Shown: piece by piece, positions 36,382 to 45,000 of the stretch
Layout: every line of letters starts with the position of its first letter
How positions within the stretch are numbered: the stretch's first letter is position 1
Source of the DNA: SG8-30 sp963710135
GTDB lineage: Bacteria > Pseudomonadota > Gammaproteobacteria > Steroidobacterales > Steroidobacteraceae
NCBI GenBank assembly: GCA_963710135.1
Contig: CAVPYY010000006.1
Location: 620,001 to 684,000 of the forward strand
Direction: 5' to 3'
Length of the DNA stretch: 64,000 bases
Program-made: the position numbers and the translations under genes
The notes under the pieces: generated by a model
What the model saw: the letters and a program-made list of their open reading frames with translations, nothing else
The model's database searches: none
Told to the model about the DNA's origin: nothing

Positions 36382-37518
36382 ATGCGCGTGCTCCGCATAG
36401 CGGCGATCGCACTGGCCGGCGTGCTCTCGACGCCGGCCTGGAGCGCCGTGCTGCCCGATGACCGCGCCGACGTGATGTTTCACCTCTATGACGGCGGTGG
36501 CGTAACCATCGACGGCCCGTCAGTGCTGGTCCTGAAGAAGTTCGAGGAGAAGTACGCGGTCAGCGCCAGCTACTACATCGACATGGTCAGCAGCGCCTCG
36601 ATTGACGTGGTCACGACCGCCAGCGAATACACCGAGGAACGAACGCAGTACGGCATGGGATTGCAGTATCTGCGCGGCAAGGTGATCTACAGCGCCGGCT
36701 TCAGCAACAGCACCGAGAACGACTACGAGTCGAATACCGCCAGCCTGTCAATCAGCCAGGACATGTTCGGCGACTTGACCAGCGTCAGCCTCACCTACTC
36801 GCGGGGCTGGGACAAGGTGTTCCGGCGCAACGATGATGTGTTCTCGGACCGCGTCGACCGCAATGTGTACGGCATCGACATCACGCAGGTGGCCACCAAG
36901 GACCTGCTGCTGGGACTCTCCTGGGAGACCGTCGCGGAAGAGGGCTTCCTGAACAATCCGTACCGCTCGGTGCGCTACGTGAATCCGGAGGACCCGGGTT
37001 CATACCTGTACGAAGCCGAGCGCTACCCGCGAACCCGCACCAGCAATGCAATAGCCGTCCGCGGCCGCTACTACCTGCCCTATCGCGCGGCGCTGCAGGG
37101 CGAGTACCGCTTCTACACCGACACCTGGGGCATCCTCGGCCACACGGGTCAGGTCAGCTACACGCAGCCCTGGGGCGACAAGTGGATCTTCGACGCCCAC
37201 TACCGCTACTACACCCAGCAGGCGGCCGACTTCTACAGCGACCTGTTCGCTCGCCCCAACTTCCAGAATTTCCTGGCGCGTGACAAGGAGCTGTCGACGC
37301 TGACGAGCCATACCATCGGGGTGGCGGCCAGCTACGACTTCAAGCTGCCCTGGGTGGAGTTCTTCCAGAAGAGCACGATCAACTTCAAGTACGACTTCAT
37401 CCTGTTCAAGTACGACGACTTCCGCGACCTGCGGGTCACCGGCCTGGAGCCGGGCACGGAGCCGCTCTACGACCTGAACTCGAGCGTCGTGCAGATCTTC
37501 GTCTCGGGCTGGTTCTAG
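36382..37518 (+). CDS. DUF3570 family outer-membrane beta-barrel protein
   Basis: 378 residues from the ATG at 36382. A signal peptide (MRVLRIAAIALAGVLSTPAW) is followed by barrel strands with many alternating aromatics (SASYYIDMVSSASIDVVTTA, YGMGLQYLRGKVIYSAGFSN, TYSRGWDKVFRRNDDVF, IFDAHYRYYTQQAADFYSDL) and a terminal VQIFVSGWF. DUF3570 proteins are large barrels that co-occur with DUF4266, TlpA and ApbE. The open frame extends into the DUF4266 gene, but ATG 36382 fits the signal peptide. Last gene of the plus-strand operon; ApbE converges from the other side. Perhaps a channel or electron conduit in the outer membrane. Confidence 0.88.
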   Translation: MRVLRIAAIALAGVLSTPAWSAVLPDDRADVMFHLYDGGGVTIDGPSVLVLKKFEEKYAVSASYYIDMVSSASIDVVTTASEYTEERTQYGMGLQYLRGKVIYSAGFSNSTENDYESNTASLSISQDMFGDLTSVSLTYSRGWDKVFRRNDDVFSDRVDRNVYGIDITQVATKDLLLGLSWETVAEEGFLNNPYRSVRYVNPEDPGSYLYEAERYPRTRTSNAIAVRGRYYLPYRAALQGEYRFYTDTWGILGHTGQVSYTQPWGDKWIFDAHYRYYTQQAADFYSDLFARPNFQNFLARDKELSTLTSHTIGVAASYDFKLPWVEFFQKSTINFKYDFILFKYDDFRDLRVTGLEPGTEPLYDLNSSVVQIFVSGWF

Positions 37519-37537
37519 GCCAGGAATCGTCCCCGCT

Positions 37538-37634
37538 GGGACTGTCCCCGCAGGGGACTGTCCCCTGATGCGGCACTGAGGCGGGGACTGTCCCCGCAGG
37601 GGACTGTCCCCGTAGCGGCACCTTGACTGTCCCC
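37538..37634. repeat. Cluster of GGGACTGTCCCC palindromic units
   Basis: In the gap between DUF3570 and ApbE, five copies of a GGGACTGTCCCC-type palindrome occur at about 37538-37549, 37553-37565, 37583-37595, 37599-37611 and 37624-37634 (partial). The first two and the next two form near-identical pairs joined by GCA. The arrangement resembles REP/BIME elements moved by REP-associated transposases; no such gene is in view. The repeats may also fold into a bidirectional terminator between the convergent genes. Confidence 0.7.
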
Positions 37635-37773
37635 GTTTAGGTACCCGCCAGGCTCGCCTCAGCAGGGCTCTCGTTTCGCAGGCGGGCGAAGACGACCCTG
37701 GCCCCAACCGCCGCGAGTTTGGCCTCCCGAACGGAGGAAGGGGCCACGGAAGTAGGGAGCCCGCCACGCGCGG

Positions 37774-38751
37774 CTACTGCGGTGCGGCGAACCCCGACGA
37801 GTACAGCACCTTGCCGTCCGGGCGCACGATGATCGCCTCGACCCCGTCGAGCCGCTCGATCAGCGCCATGCCGCGCTCCGGTCCCAGCACGAACACCGAT
37901 GTCGACAGTCCGTCGGTCATGGTCGCGTTCGGGCCGACGATGGTCACTGATCGGACCTCGCCGGCGCTATGTCCCGTGCGTGGGTTGATGATGTGGTGGT
38001 AGCGCTGTCCATCTTCGTCGAAGTAGCGCTCGTAGTCGCCAGAGGTCGAGATCGCCGAGTCCTCCAGCGGCACCCGCGCGATGACCTTCTCCTTGTCGTC
38101 GGGATGGCGCAGGCCGACCACCCACGGCCGACCGAAGCGGTCGCCAGCGATGCGGCTGTCGCCCCCGGCGGTCACCGTCGCGTGATCGATACCCATGGCG
38201 CCCAGGATGGCTATCGCGCGATCCACGGCATAGCCTTTGGCAATGCCACCGAGATCGATGCGCACACCCGGCTGGGTGAAGCGCACGGTCGACGCCTCGC
38301 GGTCCACGACGACATGGCGATAGTCGACGGCCGGCAGTCCTGCCGACACCTGCGCCTCGGTCGGCTTCACGTGGTCGCGATAGTTGTACAGGTAGCCAAC
38401 GCTGGCGTAGGTGATGTCGAACGCGCCATCGGTGAGCACGGAAAACTCACCGGCGCGCGCGATCAGCAGGGCGAGCTCTGGATCGACCTTCACGGGTCCC
38501 TGCGCCGCCTGCGCGTTGATCGCCGAGAGCTGGCTCTCGGGCTTGTAATGGGACATGAGCATGTCCACGCGGCGCATCTCGGCGAGCACCGCCTCGATCC
38601 CGGCGTCTGCCTGGGTCTGGTCCGTCGCCCAGAGCTCGACGGCGATGCGGGTGCCCATGATGGCCGCGTCGCGGTAGAACCACTCTGCCTGCGCCGGCGC
38701 AGCCAGCAGCATCAGCATTGCGGCAAGCGAGGGAATCGACCAGCGCATCAC
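37774..38751 (-). CDS. apbE: FAD:protein FMN transferase (ApbE)
   Basis: 325 residues with a signal peptide (about 1-22, LAAMLMLLAAPAQAEW). ApbE features are FYRDAAIMGTRIAVELW, DLGGIAKGYAVDRAI (FAD and Mg2+ site), TVTAGGDSRIAGD, RYHHIINPRTGHSA and the metal-binding Asp in ATMTDGLSTSVFVLG. The enzyme attaches FMN to a Thr or Ser of exported flavoproteins. It converges on the DUF3570 operon, a known kind of association with DUF4266/DUF3570/TlpA. I could not find a canonical acceptor motif in the proteins of this cluster, so its target is unclear. It faces the repeat block at 37538-37634. Confidence 0.93.
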   Translation of the reverse strand: MMRWSIPSLAAMLMLLAAPAQAEWFYRDAAIMGTRIAVELWATDQTQADAGIEAVLAEMRRVDMLMSHYKPESQLSAINAQAAQGPVKVDPELALLIARAGEFSVLTDGAFDITYASVGYLYNYRDHVKPTEAQVSAGLPAVDYRHVVVDREASTVRFTQPGVRIDLGGIAKGYAVDRAIAILGAMGIDHATVTAGGDSRIAGDRFGRPWVVGLRHPDDKEKVIARVPLEDSAISTSGDYERYFDEDGQRYHHIINPRTGHSAGEVRSVTIVGPNATMTDGLSTSVFVLGPERGMALIERLDGVEAIIVRPDGKVLYSSGFAAPQ

Positions 38752-38908
38752 GCGTACCTCCGGGGCGGATGATAGCGGCAGGCGTGGCCGATCTGCTGAC
38801 CCCTGCGTCGCAGAGCGGCTACACTATGGGAAATGGCGCGCGCCTGCGGAACTCGCGCGCCGCCTGGCAGTCACGAGACTGGCATCACAGAAATTCAAGG
38901 AAGCCGCC

Positions 38909-39724
38909 ATGCGCAAGATCGCGCTCTCCGCCCTGCTCGCCAGCACCCTGCTGGCCCTGCCCGCACTGGCCGCGAACCGCGAGGCCGCGCTGGTCGAGAC
39001 CTCGCAGAAGGTCCTGGAGGACCTGCAGGCGATGCCCGACCTGCGCGTCCCGGACTGGCTGCTCGCCCGTGCCGAGGGCATCGCCATCCTGCCGGAAGTC
39101 GTCAAAGCTGGACTGATGATCGGTGGCCGCGGCGGCACGGGCGTGCTGCTGGTCAGGCAGCCGGACGGACGCTGGAGCAACCCGCTGTTCGTGGGTATCG
39201 GCGCGGGCAGCATCGGCTGGCAGTTCGGTGTGCAGGCGGCGGACGTGGTGCTGGTGTTCACCACGCGACAGAGCGTCGAGGGCATCACCGACGGCAAGCT
39301 GACGCTCGGCGGCGACGCGTCAGTGGCGGCCGGCCCGGTCGGGCGGACCGCCTCGGCGGCCACCTCGGTCACCCTCGATTCCGAGATCTACTCCTACTCG
39401 CGCACCACCGGCCTGTTCGCTGGCGTGTCGCTCGAGGGGAGCTATCTGTTCATCCGCAAGAGCGCCAACCAGCGCTTCTATGACAAGGTCAGCGTGACCG
39501 CCTCGCAGATCATCGCGCCCAGCGCGGCACTGGCGCCGGCCCCGGCCCCGGCGCTGATCGCGCAGGTTGCGCGCCTGACTGGCGACGCCGCAGCCGCGAC
39601 CCGCGCGGCGGCGCCGGCCGAGACGGCTCCCGCCACCACCGCCGCGCCGCAGCCCGTTGCGCCGCAGGGCGAGGCGCGCACGTTTCCCATGGCCGACCCG
39701 GAGCCCGGCACCGAGCCGCGCTGA
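38909..39724 (+). CDS. SYLF (DUF500/Ysc84) lipid-binding domain protein
   Basis: 271 residues. A signal peptide (ALSALLASTLLALPALA) leads to the SYLF domain (about 25-200), with ARAEGIAILPEVVKAGLMIG, GRGGTGVLLVRQPDGRWSNP, GIGAGSIGWQFGVQAADVVL and SLEGSYLFIRKSANQRFY. The final 60 residues are Ala/Pro-rich and probably disordered. SYLF proteins bind phosphoinositides in eukaryotes; bacterial members are exported and of unknown role, perhaps in lipid or envelope maintenance. Stand-alone gene, 157 bases from the divergent apbE. The next gene starts 21 bases later, so co-transcription with it is possible. Confidence 0.88.
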   Translation: MRKIALSALLASTLLALPALAANREAALVETSQKVLEDLQAMPDLRVPDWLLARAEGIAILPEVVKAGLMIGGRGGTGVLLVRQPDGRWSNPLFVGIGAGSIGWQFGVQAADVVLVFTTRQSVEGITDGKLTLGGDASVAAGPVGRTASAATSVTLDSEIYSYSRTTGLFAGVSLEGSYLFIRKSANQRFYDKVSVTASQIIAPSAALAPAPAPALIAQVARLTGDAAAATRAAAPAETAPATTAAPQPVAPQGEARTFPMADPEPGTEPR

Positions 39725-39745
39725 CACTCTGCGGAGCTCTCACCC

Positions 39746-40546
39746 ATGAAGATCGGTTTCGTAGGACTGGGCACCATGGGGCAGCCCATGGCGCAGAGGC
39801 TGGCCCGGGCGGGCCACGAGGTGCTCGGTTGGAACCGGACCCGCCCGCGCGGTGACCGTCGCGGCGGCGAGTCTTTCCACAGCGTCGGCACGGTGGCGGA
39901 AGCCTGCCAGGGTGACGTGCTGATCACCATGGTCAGCGACGACGAAGCGGTCGAGGCAGTGCTCTACCACGACGGCCACCTGGTGACGGCGAGCAGCTCC
40001 GGGCTGATCCACATCTGCATGAGCACGATCAGCGACCGGCTGGCGATCAAGCTCGCGGCGGATCACAAGGGGCTCGGGCAGTCCTACCTGTCGGCGCCGG
40101 TATTCGGCGCGCCGGAAGCGGCCCAGTCGGGACGGCTGGTGATTCCCGTCACTGGTCCGACGGCGTCCTTCGAACGCGTCCGAGGCGTGCTACAGGCCAT
40201 GGGCAGACCCGACTACCTGGGAGAGCAGGTCGAGGCCGCCAACGTGGTGAAGGCCGCCGGCAATTTCCTCATGGCCTCGGTGGTCGAGAGCCTGCGCGAT
40301 GCCACCGCCCTGGTCCATGCAGCAGGGGTCGATCCGCGGGAGTTCACCGGCATCGTCACGCAGGCGCTGTTCCCGACACCCGTCTATCAGTACCTGGGCG
40401 GCATGCTGGCGAATCGCGAAGCCAAGCACGGGCCGCGCGTCCCCAATCCGTTCCTCAAGGCCGCCGATCAGTGCGTCGACGCCGCCACACGCCTGGGTGT
40501 GGACGTGCCTACCATCCGCCACGTCCGGGATCGCGGTTCAGGCTGA
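39746..40546 (+). CDS. NAD(P)-dependent beta-hydroxyacid dehydrogenase family protein
   Basis: 266 residues. MKIGFVGLGTMGQPMAQRLA is the Rossmann dinucleotide loop. HICMSTISDRLAIKLAADHK contains the substrate-binding Ser-Thr, and VVKAAGNFLMASVVESLRDA has the catalytic Lys region of the 6-phosphogluconate/3-hydroxyisobutyrate dehydrogenase superfamily. It is about 20 residues short of the usual 290, mostly at the C-terminus. The family oxidises beta-hydroxyacids or reduces succinic semialdehyde and glyoxylate; the substrate cannot be told. It lies 21 bases after the SYLF gene. No cofactor preference is evident; NRTRPR after the loop leans to NADP. Confidence 0.85.
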   Translation: MKIGFVGLGTMGQPMAQRLARAGHEVLGWNRTRPRGDRRGGESFHSVGTVAEACQGDVLITMVSDDEAVEAVLYHDGHLVTASSSGLIHICMSTISDRLAIKLAADHKGLGQSYLSAPVFGAPEAAQSGRLVIPVTGPTASFERVRGVLQAMGRPDYLGEQVEAANVVKAAGNFLMASVVESLRDATALVHAAGVDPREFTGIVTQALFPTPVYQYLGGMLANREAKHGPRVPNPFLKAADQCVDAATRLGVDVPTIRHVRDRGSG

Positions 40547-40596
40547 TCGCGGGGCGGGCTGCGGCGGACCAGAATCCGCAAGGGGGGGTAAGAACA

Positions 40597-41193
40597 ATGA
40601 AGACCGTACGGAAACTGCTGCTCGCACTGGCCGTGTTGGCGGGCATTTTCGTTATCGTCGGCTTGCTGCTGCCACGGCAGGTCGAGCTCGAGCGCTCAAC
40701 CCGGATCGACGCCTCGCCCTCGCAGGTCTATGCGATGGTCGACGGCTTCGGACGATTCAACGATTGGTCGCCATGGGCCGGGCTCGACCCGGCCACTCGC
40801 TACGAGTACTCCGGTCCGGAGCGTGGCGTTGGCGCCCGCATGCGCTGGCAGAGCGACAGCCCGGAGGTTGGCACCGGCTCGCAGGAGATCATCGCAGCGG
40901 AGCCCGATCGCACGGTAACCACGCGGCTGGTCTTCGAAGGCCAGGGAGAAGCCCAGGCCGCCATGCGGCTCGAGCCAGACGGCAGCGGAACCCGCGCCAC
41001 CTGGAGCTTCGGCATGGATCTCGGCATGAATCCGGTGACGCGCTGGATCGGCCTGATGATCCAGGGACCGGTCGGCGCCGACTATGAACGCGGGCTCGCC
41101 AGCCTGAAGGCGCTGGCCGAGCGGGAAGCTCGTGAGGCCGAGACGCCGGTCGAGACCGCGGAGCCGCCCGTAGCGGACGCCGCCAGCGGCTAA
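40597..41193 (+). CDS. SRPBCC family (polyketide cyclase-like) membrane-anchored protein
   Basis: 198 residues from the ATG at 40597, preceded by AGGGGGGTA. One N-terminal hydrophobic helix (LLLALAVLAGIFVIVGLLL) is followed by a START/SRPBCC fold (LERSTRIDASPSQVYAMVDG, FGRFNDWSPWAGLDPATRYE, GTGSQEIIAAEPDRTVTTRL, IGLMIQGPVGADYERGLASL). The family forms a hydrophobic ligand pocket; members of this group have no assigned reaction. It ends four bases before the convergent msrA stop. An acidic, Ala-rich tail follows the domain. Confidence 0.85.
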   Translation: MKTVRKLLLALAVLAGIFVIVGLLLPRQVELERSTRIDASPSQVYAMVDGFGRFNDWSPWAGLDPATRYEYSGPERGVGARMRWQSDSPEVGTGSQEIIAAEPDRTVTTRLVFEGQGEAQAAMRLEPDGSGTRATWSFGMDLGMNPVTRWIGLMIQGPVGADYERGLASLKALAEREAREAETPVETAEPPVADAASG

Positions 41194-41196
41194 GCT

Positions 41197-41850
41197 TCAG
41201 GCGGCGTCCACGCCGAGACCGACCGGACAGACCACGCCCGTTCCCCCGAGGCCGCAGTAGCCGCGCGGGTTCTTCGCGAGGTACTGCTGGTGGTACTCCT
41301 CGGCGTAATAGAACGGCGGCGCGGGCAGGATCTCGGTGGTGATGCGGCCGCGGCCGGCGGTGGCCAGCGCTCCCTGGTAGGCCGCGAGCGACGCGGTCGC
41401 CGCCGCCTGCTGGGAGTCGCCATAGACGTAGATGGCGGAGCGGTACTGCGTGCCGACGTCGTTGCCCTGGCGCATGCCCTGTGTCGGATCGTGCGACTCC
41501 CAGAACACCTTGAGCAGCTCCGCGTAGGAGATCTCCTGCGGGTCGAAGACCACCTGCACCACTTCGGTGTGACCGGTCAGACCGCTGCAGACCTCTTCGT
41601 AGGTGGGATTCGGAGTTGCGCCGCCGGCATACCCGGCAGCCGTCACGAAGACGCCGGGCTGCTGCCAGAAGCGGCGTTCCGCACCCCAGAAGCAGCCGAG
41701 CCCGAACACGGCCCGCTCGAGACCTTGGGGAAACGGCGGCCGCATGGGGTTGCCGTTGACGTAGTGGCGTTCCGGTACCGGCAGCGGCGCCGCCCTGCCG
41801 GGCAGGGCCTGTCCGGGCGCAGGAATACTGGTGCTTCTGCCTATGGCCAT
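41197..41850 (-). CDS. msrA: Peptide methionine sulfoxide reductase MsrA
   Basis: 217 residues. The long N-terminal part RHYVNGNPMRPPFPQGLERA is typical of E. coli-type MsrA, so the ATG at 41850 is retained. The catalytic motif GLGCFWGAERRFW, then GYAGGATPNPTYEEVCSGLT, HTEVVQVVFDP, HDPTQGMRQGNDVGTQYRSA, and the C-terminal GYCGLGGTG with the resolving Cys are all present. It reduces Met-S-sulfoxide in proteins and is probably cytoplasmic. It is divergent from the VOC gene (123-base gap). Identity is certain. Confidence 0.96.
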   Translation of the reverse strand: MAIGRSTSIPAPGQALPGRAAPLPVPERHYVNGNPMRPPFPQGLERAVFGLGCFWGAERRFWQQPGVFVTAAGYAGGATPNPTYEEVCSGLTGHTEVVQVVFDPQEISYAELLKVFWESHDPTQGMRQGNDVGTQYRSAIYVYGDSQQAAATASLAAYQGALATAGRGRITTEILPAPPFYYAEEYHQQYLAKNPRGYCGLGGTGVVCPVGLGVDAA

Positions 41851-41973
41851 GAGTCTGTCTCCGATGTTTCATCGCCATCGTAATGCCGGCGGTGGTCGAG
41901 AGCTACCACCGGCCACTTGTAGCGGCATGACCCTCAGGTATTCTGCGCAGTCCCTGTACAGGACGATGGACGC

Positions 41974-42942
41974 ATGATCTCCGCGATAGAGTCCGTGACC
42001 CTCGGAGTGCACGATATCGACGCCGCGCTGGCCGTGTTCCGCGACGCCCTGGGCTACCGCGTGGAACTCGACGTCCGCGCCTCGGTCAGCCTGCTCGCCG
42101 CCTGGCAGCTACCGGTGCACGAGGACGTCCGCCTGGTGACCCTGTCGGCCGACGGGCACCCTTTCGGACGAGTCCGGCTGGCCCGATTTCCGGACGGCGT
42201 AGCGGCGCATACGCGCAGCGATCATGGCCATGGCGCCCCGGACAATCCGACCGATACCGGACCGCTCGCCCTCAACCTCTACACCGGCGCGCCCATCACG
42301 GCCGGAGTGGAGCGCCTCGCCGCCAGCGGCTGCCCCGCGCGCAGCGCACCCGAGCGTTTCGAAATCGGCCAGAACGACACCGAGGAAGTGCTGGTCACCG
42401 GGCCGGCGGACGTCCCGCTGCTGCTGATGGTCGGACACGCCCACGCGGCCGGCAAGCGCCGCTTCGCACCGGCGGTCGGCGCGTTCAGCGAAGTCGCGAC
42501 GGTCTCCGTGGTCTCGGCGGACCTCGACCGGTCACGGCGCTTCTACGAGGAAACGCTCGGTTACGTGCACGAAGGCACGGATGTCGAGTTGCGTGGCGCC
42601 CACCGGGATGCCGCCTGCAGGGTGTTCGGTGTGCCCGAGGGCACAAGGGTGCATATGGCGATGTATCGGGAGCGACGCCAGCCGTCGGGCAAGATCGTGC
42701 TGGTGAACTTCTATGAGCGCACCGGTGGACCGCTATCGAATCCGATGCGCCCCGGTCAGCGCGGGCTCGCGCTGATCACCTGCCGGTGCCCCAACCTGGA
42801 GGCGTTGTCGGGGCGGCTAGGCAGGTCGGGCGGGCAGGTCGAGTCGTTCATTCAGCACGTCGCGGTCGACGCCGGCGTTCCGTGCCGCGTGATGCTGGTG
42901 CGGGGACCTGACGGCGAGTTGTTCGAACTCGTCGAGCACTGA
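41974..42942 (+). CDS. Two-domain VOC (glyoxalase/dioxygenase superfamily) protein
   Basis: 322 residues made of two vicinal-oxygen-chelate domains. The first (about 1-150) begins IESVTLGVHDIDAALAVFRD; the second (about 165-322) begins VATVSVVSADLDRSRRFYEE and ends RGPDGELFELVEH. The final Glu-phi-Glu pattern and VTLGVHDI provide likely metal ligands. Members include extradiol dioxygenases, glyoxalase I and resistance proteins; the two-domain length favours a dioxygenase- or isomerase-like enzyme, but no substrate can be named. It stands alone between divergent msrA and a convergent barrel protein (11 bases). Confidence 0.8.
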   Translation: MISAIESVTLGVHDIDAALAVFRDALGYRVELDVRASVSLLAAWQLPVHEDVRLVTLSADGHPFGRVRLARFPDGVAAHTRSDHGHGAPDNPTDTGPLALNLYTGAPITAGVERLAASGCPARSAPERFEIGQNDTEEVLVTGPADVPLLLMVGHAHAAGKRRFAPAVGAFSEVATVSVVSADLDRSRRFYEETLGYVHEGTDVELRGAHRDAACRVFGVPEGTRVHMAMYRERRQPSGKIVLVNFYERTGGPLSNPMRPGQRGLALITCRCPNLEALSGRLGRSGGQVESFIQHVAVDAGVPCRVMLVRGPDGELFELVEH

Positions 42943-42953
42943 AGGAACAGTAC

Positions 42954-43579
42954 TCAGAAGCTGAAGGCGAAGCCCGCCAGCAGTTCGGCCTGGAATAGCG
43001 ACGAGCCGCTGGCGACGATCGCACAGAAGCCGTCGCCATTGTCGCTCCGGCAGAAGATCGAGGTGTCGGACTCGATGGCGGTAAGGTAGCCGCGCGCCTC
43101 GACGCGGAACGCGAAACGTTCCGACACGGGCACAGCCAGTCCCAGCGCCAGCGAACCGGAAAAGCGGGTGCGTGTGCTGAGACCGGCGCTGGACGGGGAG
43201 AAGCGCGTGGCGCCGAGACCGCCCGCCAGGTAGGTCTGGACGCGTCCTGCATCGTCGATCGGTACGGTTCCGCCGATGTGCAGATACTCCACATCGACGT
43301 CGAGACTGCCTCCGGCATCCTGGATCTCCGAGTTCTGGCGGGAGTACCACAGCTGCCAGAAGCGATCGTCGCCCTCGTCGTAACGCAGCTCCAACGCCAA
43401 CGCCAGGCTGCCCCCTCCTCCAGGTCGCGATCCGCGCCGGTCGCCCGATCCTCGAGACTGCCGCCGACGCGCAGGCCCCCGTAGGGAACGACCTGCAGCA
43501 GCGGGCTGGCGTCCGCCAGCGCCGCGACAGGAGGAAGGGTTGAGGCCGCGACGACCGCTGCGAGAACGATGGACCGCAT
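42954..43579 (-). CDS. Outer-membrane beta-barrel protein (one frameshift)
   Basis: About 207 residues. A signal peptide (MRSIVLAAVVAASTLPPVAA) is followed by barrel strands such as LQVVPYGGLRVGGSLEDRAT, SLALALELRYDEGDDRFWQL, YLHIGGTVPIDDAGRVQTYL and a closing LLAGFAFSF. The layout matches small barrels of the OmpW/opacity-like kind. An extra base in a G-run (plus-strand C-run 43411-43415) splits the frame after DLEEG. Two Cys in the last third (IFCRSDNGDGFCAI) may form a surface disulfide. It converges with the VOC gene. Function unknown. Confidence 0.7.
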
Positions 43580-43728
43580 GAACTGCCTCTCGTGGATGAT
43601 GATCCCGGCACATCACCGGCCGAGCAAAGCCAGAAACAGAAGCATAGCAAGACCCGCGCCAGGCCGGATCCGTGCCGATCTTCAGCCGCCAGTGGGGCTG
43701 GCCCCGGCAGCCCTGCTAGAGTTCCGCC

Positions 43729-44331
43729 GTGACCACCTCTGCCAGCACCCCGCGGATCCGCCTGACCCAGTTGCTCTTTACCCTGGTGATTGCGGCGACG
43801 GCGCTGACTGGCGGCCGCGCCTTGTCTGGCGCCCCCGGCGCACTGGCGCAGTTCGGCGGCGGCCTGCTGGTGGTCGCCGGAACGCTGTGGCGGCTTTGGG
43901 CATCGGTGTTCGTCGCGGGTCGGAAGGACACGGAAGTCGTTATTGACGGGCCCTATGCGGTCTGCCGTCATCCGCTCTACCTTGGATCTCTTCTGGCTGT
44001 ACTGGGAATCGGCCTGTTCACCCGCAGTGTCGTCCTGTCCGGTCTGTTGCCCTTGCTGTTCGGAATCGTCTTCGCCTTCACGATACGTCGCGAGGAACGC
44101 TATCTGGAACAGCGCCATGGCGATGTCTGGCGGCGCTATCGCGAGACGGTGCCGGCACTGTGGCCTCGATTCTCGAACGCCCGGCCCCTGTCATCACGAA
44201 TGCTGAACGTCACGATCTATCGCAAGGCGTTCCTCGACGCGGCGTCGATGCTTGCGCTGCTGATGATCGTGATGGCGCTGGACGCCCTGCGCGAAGCGGG
44301 CGCCTGGCGCACCCTGGCGGCGCTGCCGTGA
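43729..44331 (+). CDS. Isoprenylcysteine carboxyl methyltransferase-family membrane protein
   Basis: 200 residues from a GTG at 43729. About five hydrophobic segments and the ICMT/PEMT signature VIDGPYAVCRHPLYLGSLLA, then RREERYLEQRHGDVWRRYRE, identify the family. Bacterial members are S-adenosylmethionine-dependent methyltransferases of the inner membrane with mostly unknown substrates, probably lipids or small isoprenoids. The stop overlaps the start of the kinase-like gene (GTGA at 44328-44331), so they are co-translated, hinting at a joint role in lipid modification. Confidence 0.87.
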   Translation: MTTSASTPRIRLTQLLFTLVIAATALTGGRALSGAPGALAQFGGGLLVVAGTLWRLWASVFVAGRKDTEVVIDGPYAVCRHPLYLGSLLAVLGIGLFTRSVVLSGLLPLLFGIVFAFTIRREERYLEQRHGDVWRRYRETVPALWPRFSNARPLSSRMLNVTIYRKAFLDAASMLALLMIVMALDALREAGAWRTLAALP

Positions 44332-44975
44332 CCAGCCCGGCACTCAAGACCGACCTGTTCGGCACCATACGCATGGAGAAGTTCGACGGACGCGACTGCG
44401 TCGTGCGCGACTTCGGTACAGCCCGCTGGTGGCTCAAGCCGCTGGCTGCCCGGCTGGCGCGCCGGGAAGCCCGCGCCCTGCTCGCCCTCGCCGGCATGCC
44501 GGGTGTGCCGCGGCTGCTGCGCCTCGAGCGCGGGCGACTGGTGCGCAGCTACCTGCCAGGCGTGCCGATGCAGCGGGCGCGGCCGCAGGATGCCGCCTAC
44601 TATCGGGAGGCGTTGCGACTGCTGGTGCGGATGCACCGGGCGGGCGTCGCCCACAATGATCTGGCGAAGGAGCCCAACTGGCTGGTGACGCCGGACGGGC
44701 GGCCCGCACTCGTGGACTTCCAGCTGGCAACGGTGTCACCGCGACGCGGGCCCATGTTCCGCATCCTCGCGCGCGAGGACGTTCGACATCTGCTCAAGCA
44801 CAAGCGGACCTATCGGTCCGGGCACCTCACCGGGCGGCAGCAGCGTATGCTGTCGACGCCTTCCGGCTTGTCGCGGCTGTGGAAGGCCACCGGCAAGCAG
44901 GCCTACCTGTTCGTCACGCGCGGCGTGCTGGGCTGGGCGGATCGTGAAGGCGCCGGAGATCGCCGCTTGCCATAG
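44328..44975 (+). CDS. Serine/threonine kinase-like (RIO/Kdo-kinase type) protein
   Basis: 215 residues from a GTG overlapping the preceding stop. The kinase-like core has RLVRSYLPGVPMQ (hinge), MHRAGVAHNDLAKEPNWLV (catalytic loop with the Asp and Asn) and ALVDFQLATVSPRRG (the DFG-equivalent Asp). It lacks a full N-lobe, as in small RIO-like and lipopolysaccharide-kinase-like proteins. Co-translation with the ICMT-family gene suggests phosphorylation of a lipid or envelope sugar rather than a protein. Activity not certain. Confidence 0.75.
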   Translation: MTSPALKTDLFGTIRMEKFDGRDCVVRDFGTARWWLKPLAARLARREARALLALAGMPGVPRLLRLERGRLVRSYLPGVPMQRARPQDAAYYREALRLLVRMHRAGVAHNDLAKEPNWLVTPDGRPALVDFQLATVSPRRGPMFRILAREDVRHLLKHKRTYRSGHLTGRQQRMLSTPSGLSRLWKATGKQAYLFVTRGVLGWADREGAGDRRLP

Positions 44976-45000
44976 CGCAGTAGCAACTCAGTGGGGCCGG

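Noticed and set aside
37538..37634. CRISPR array
   Set aside because: Units are self-palindromic, unevenly spaced (3 to about 17 bases), with no spacers of constant length and no cas genes.
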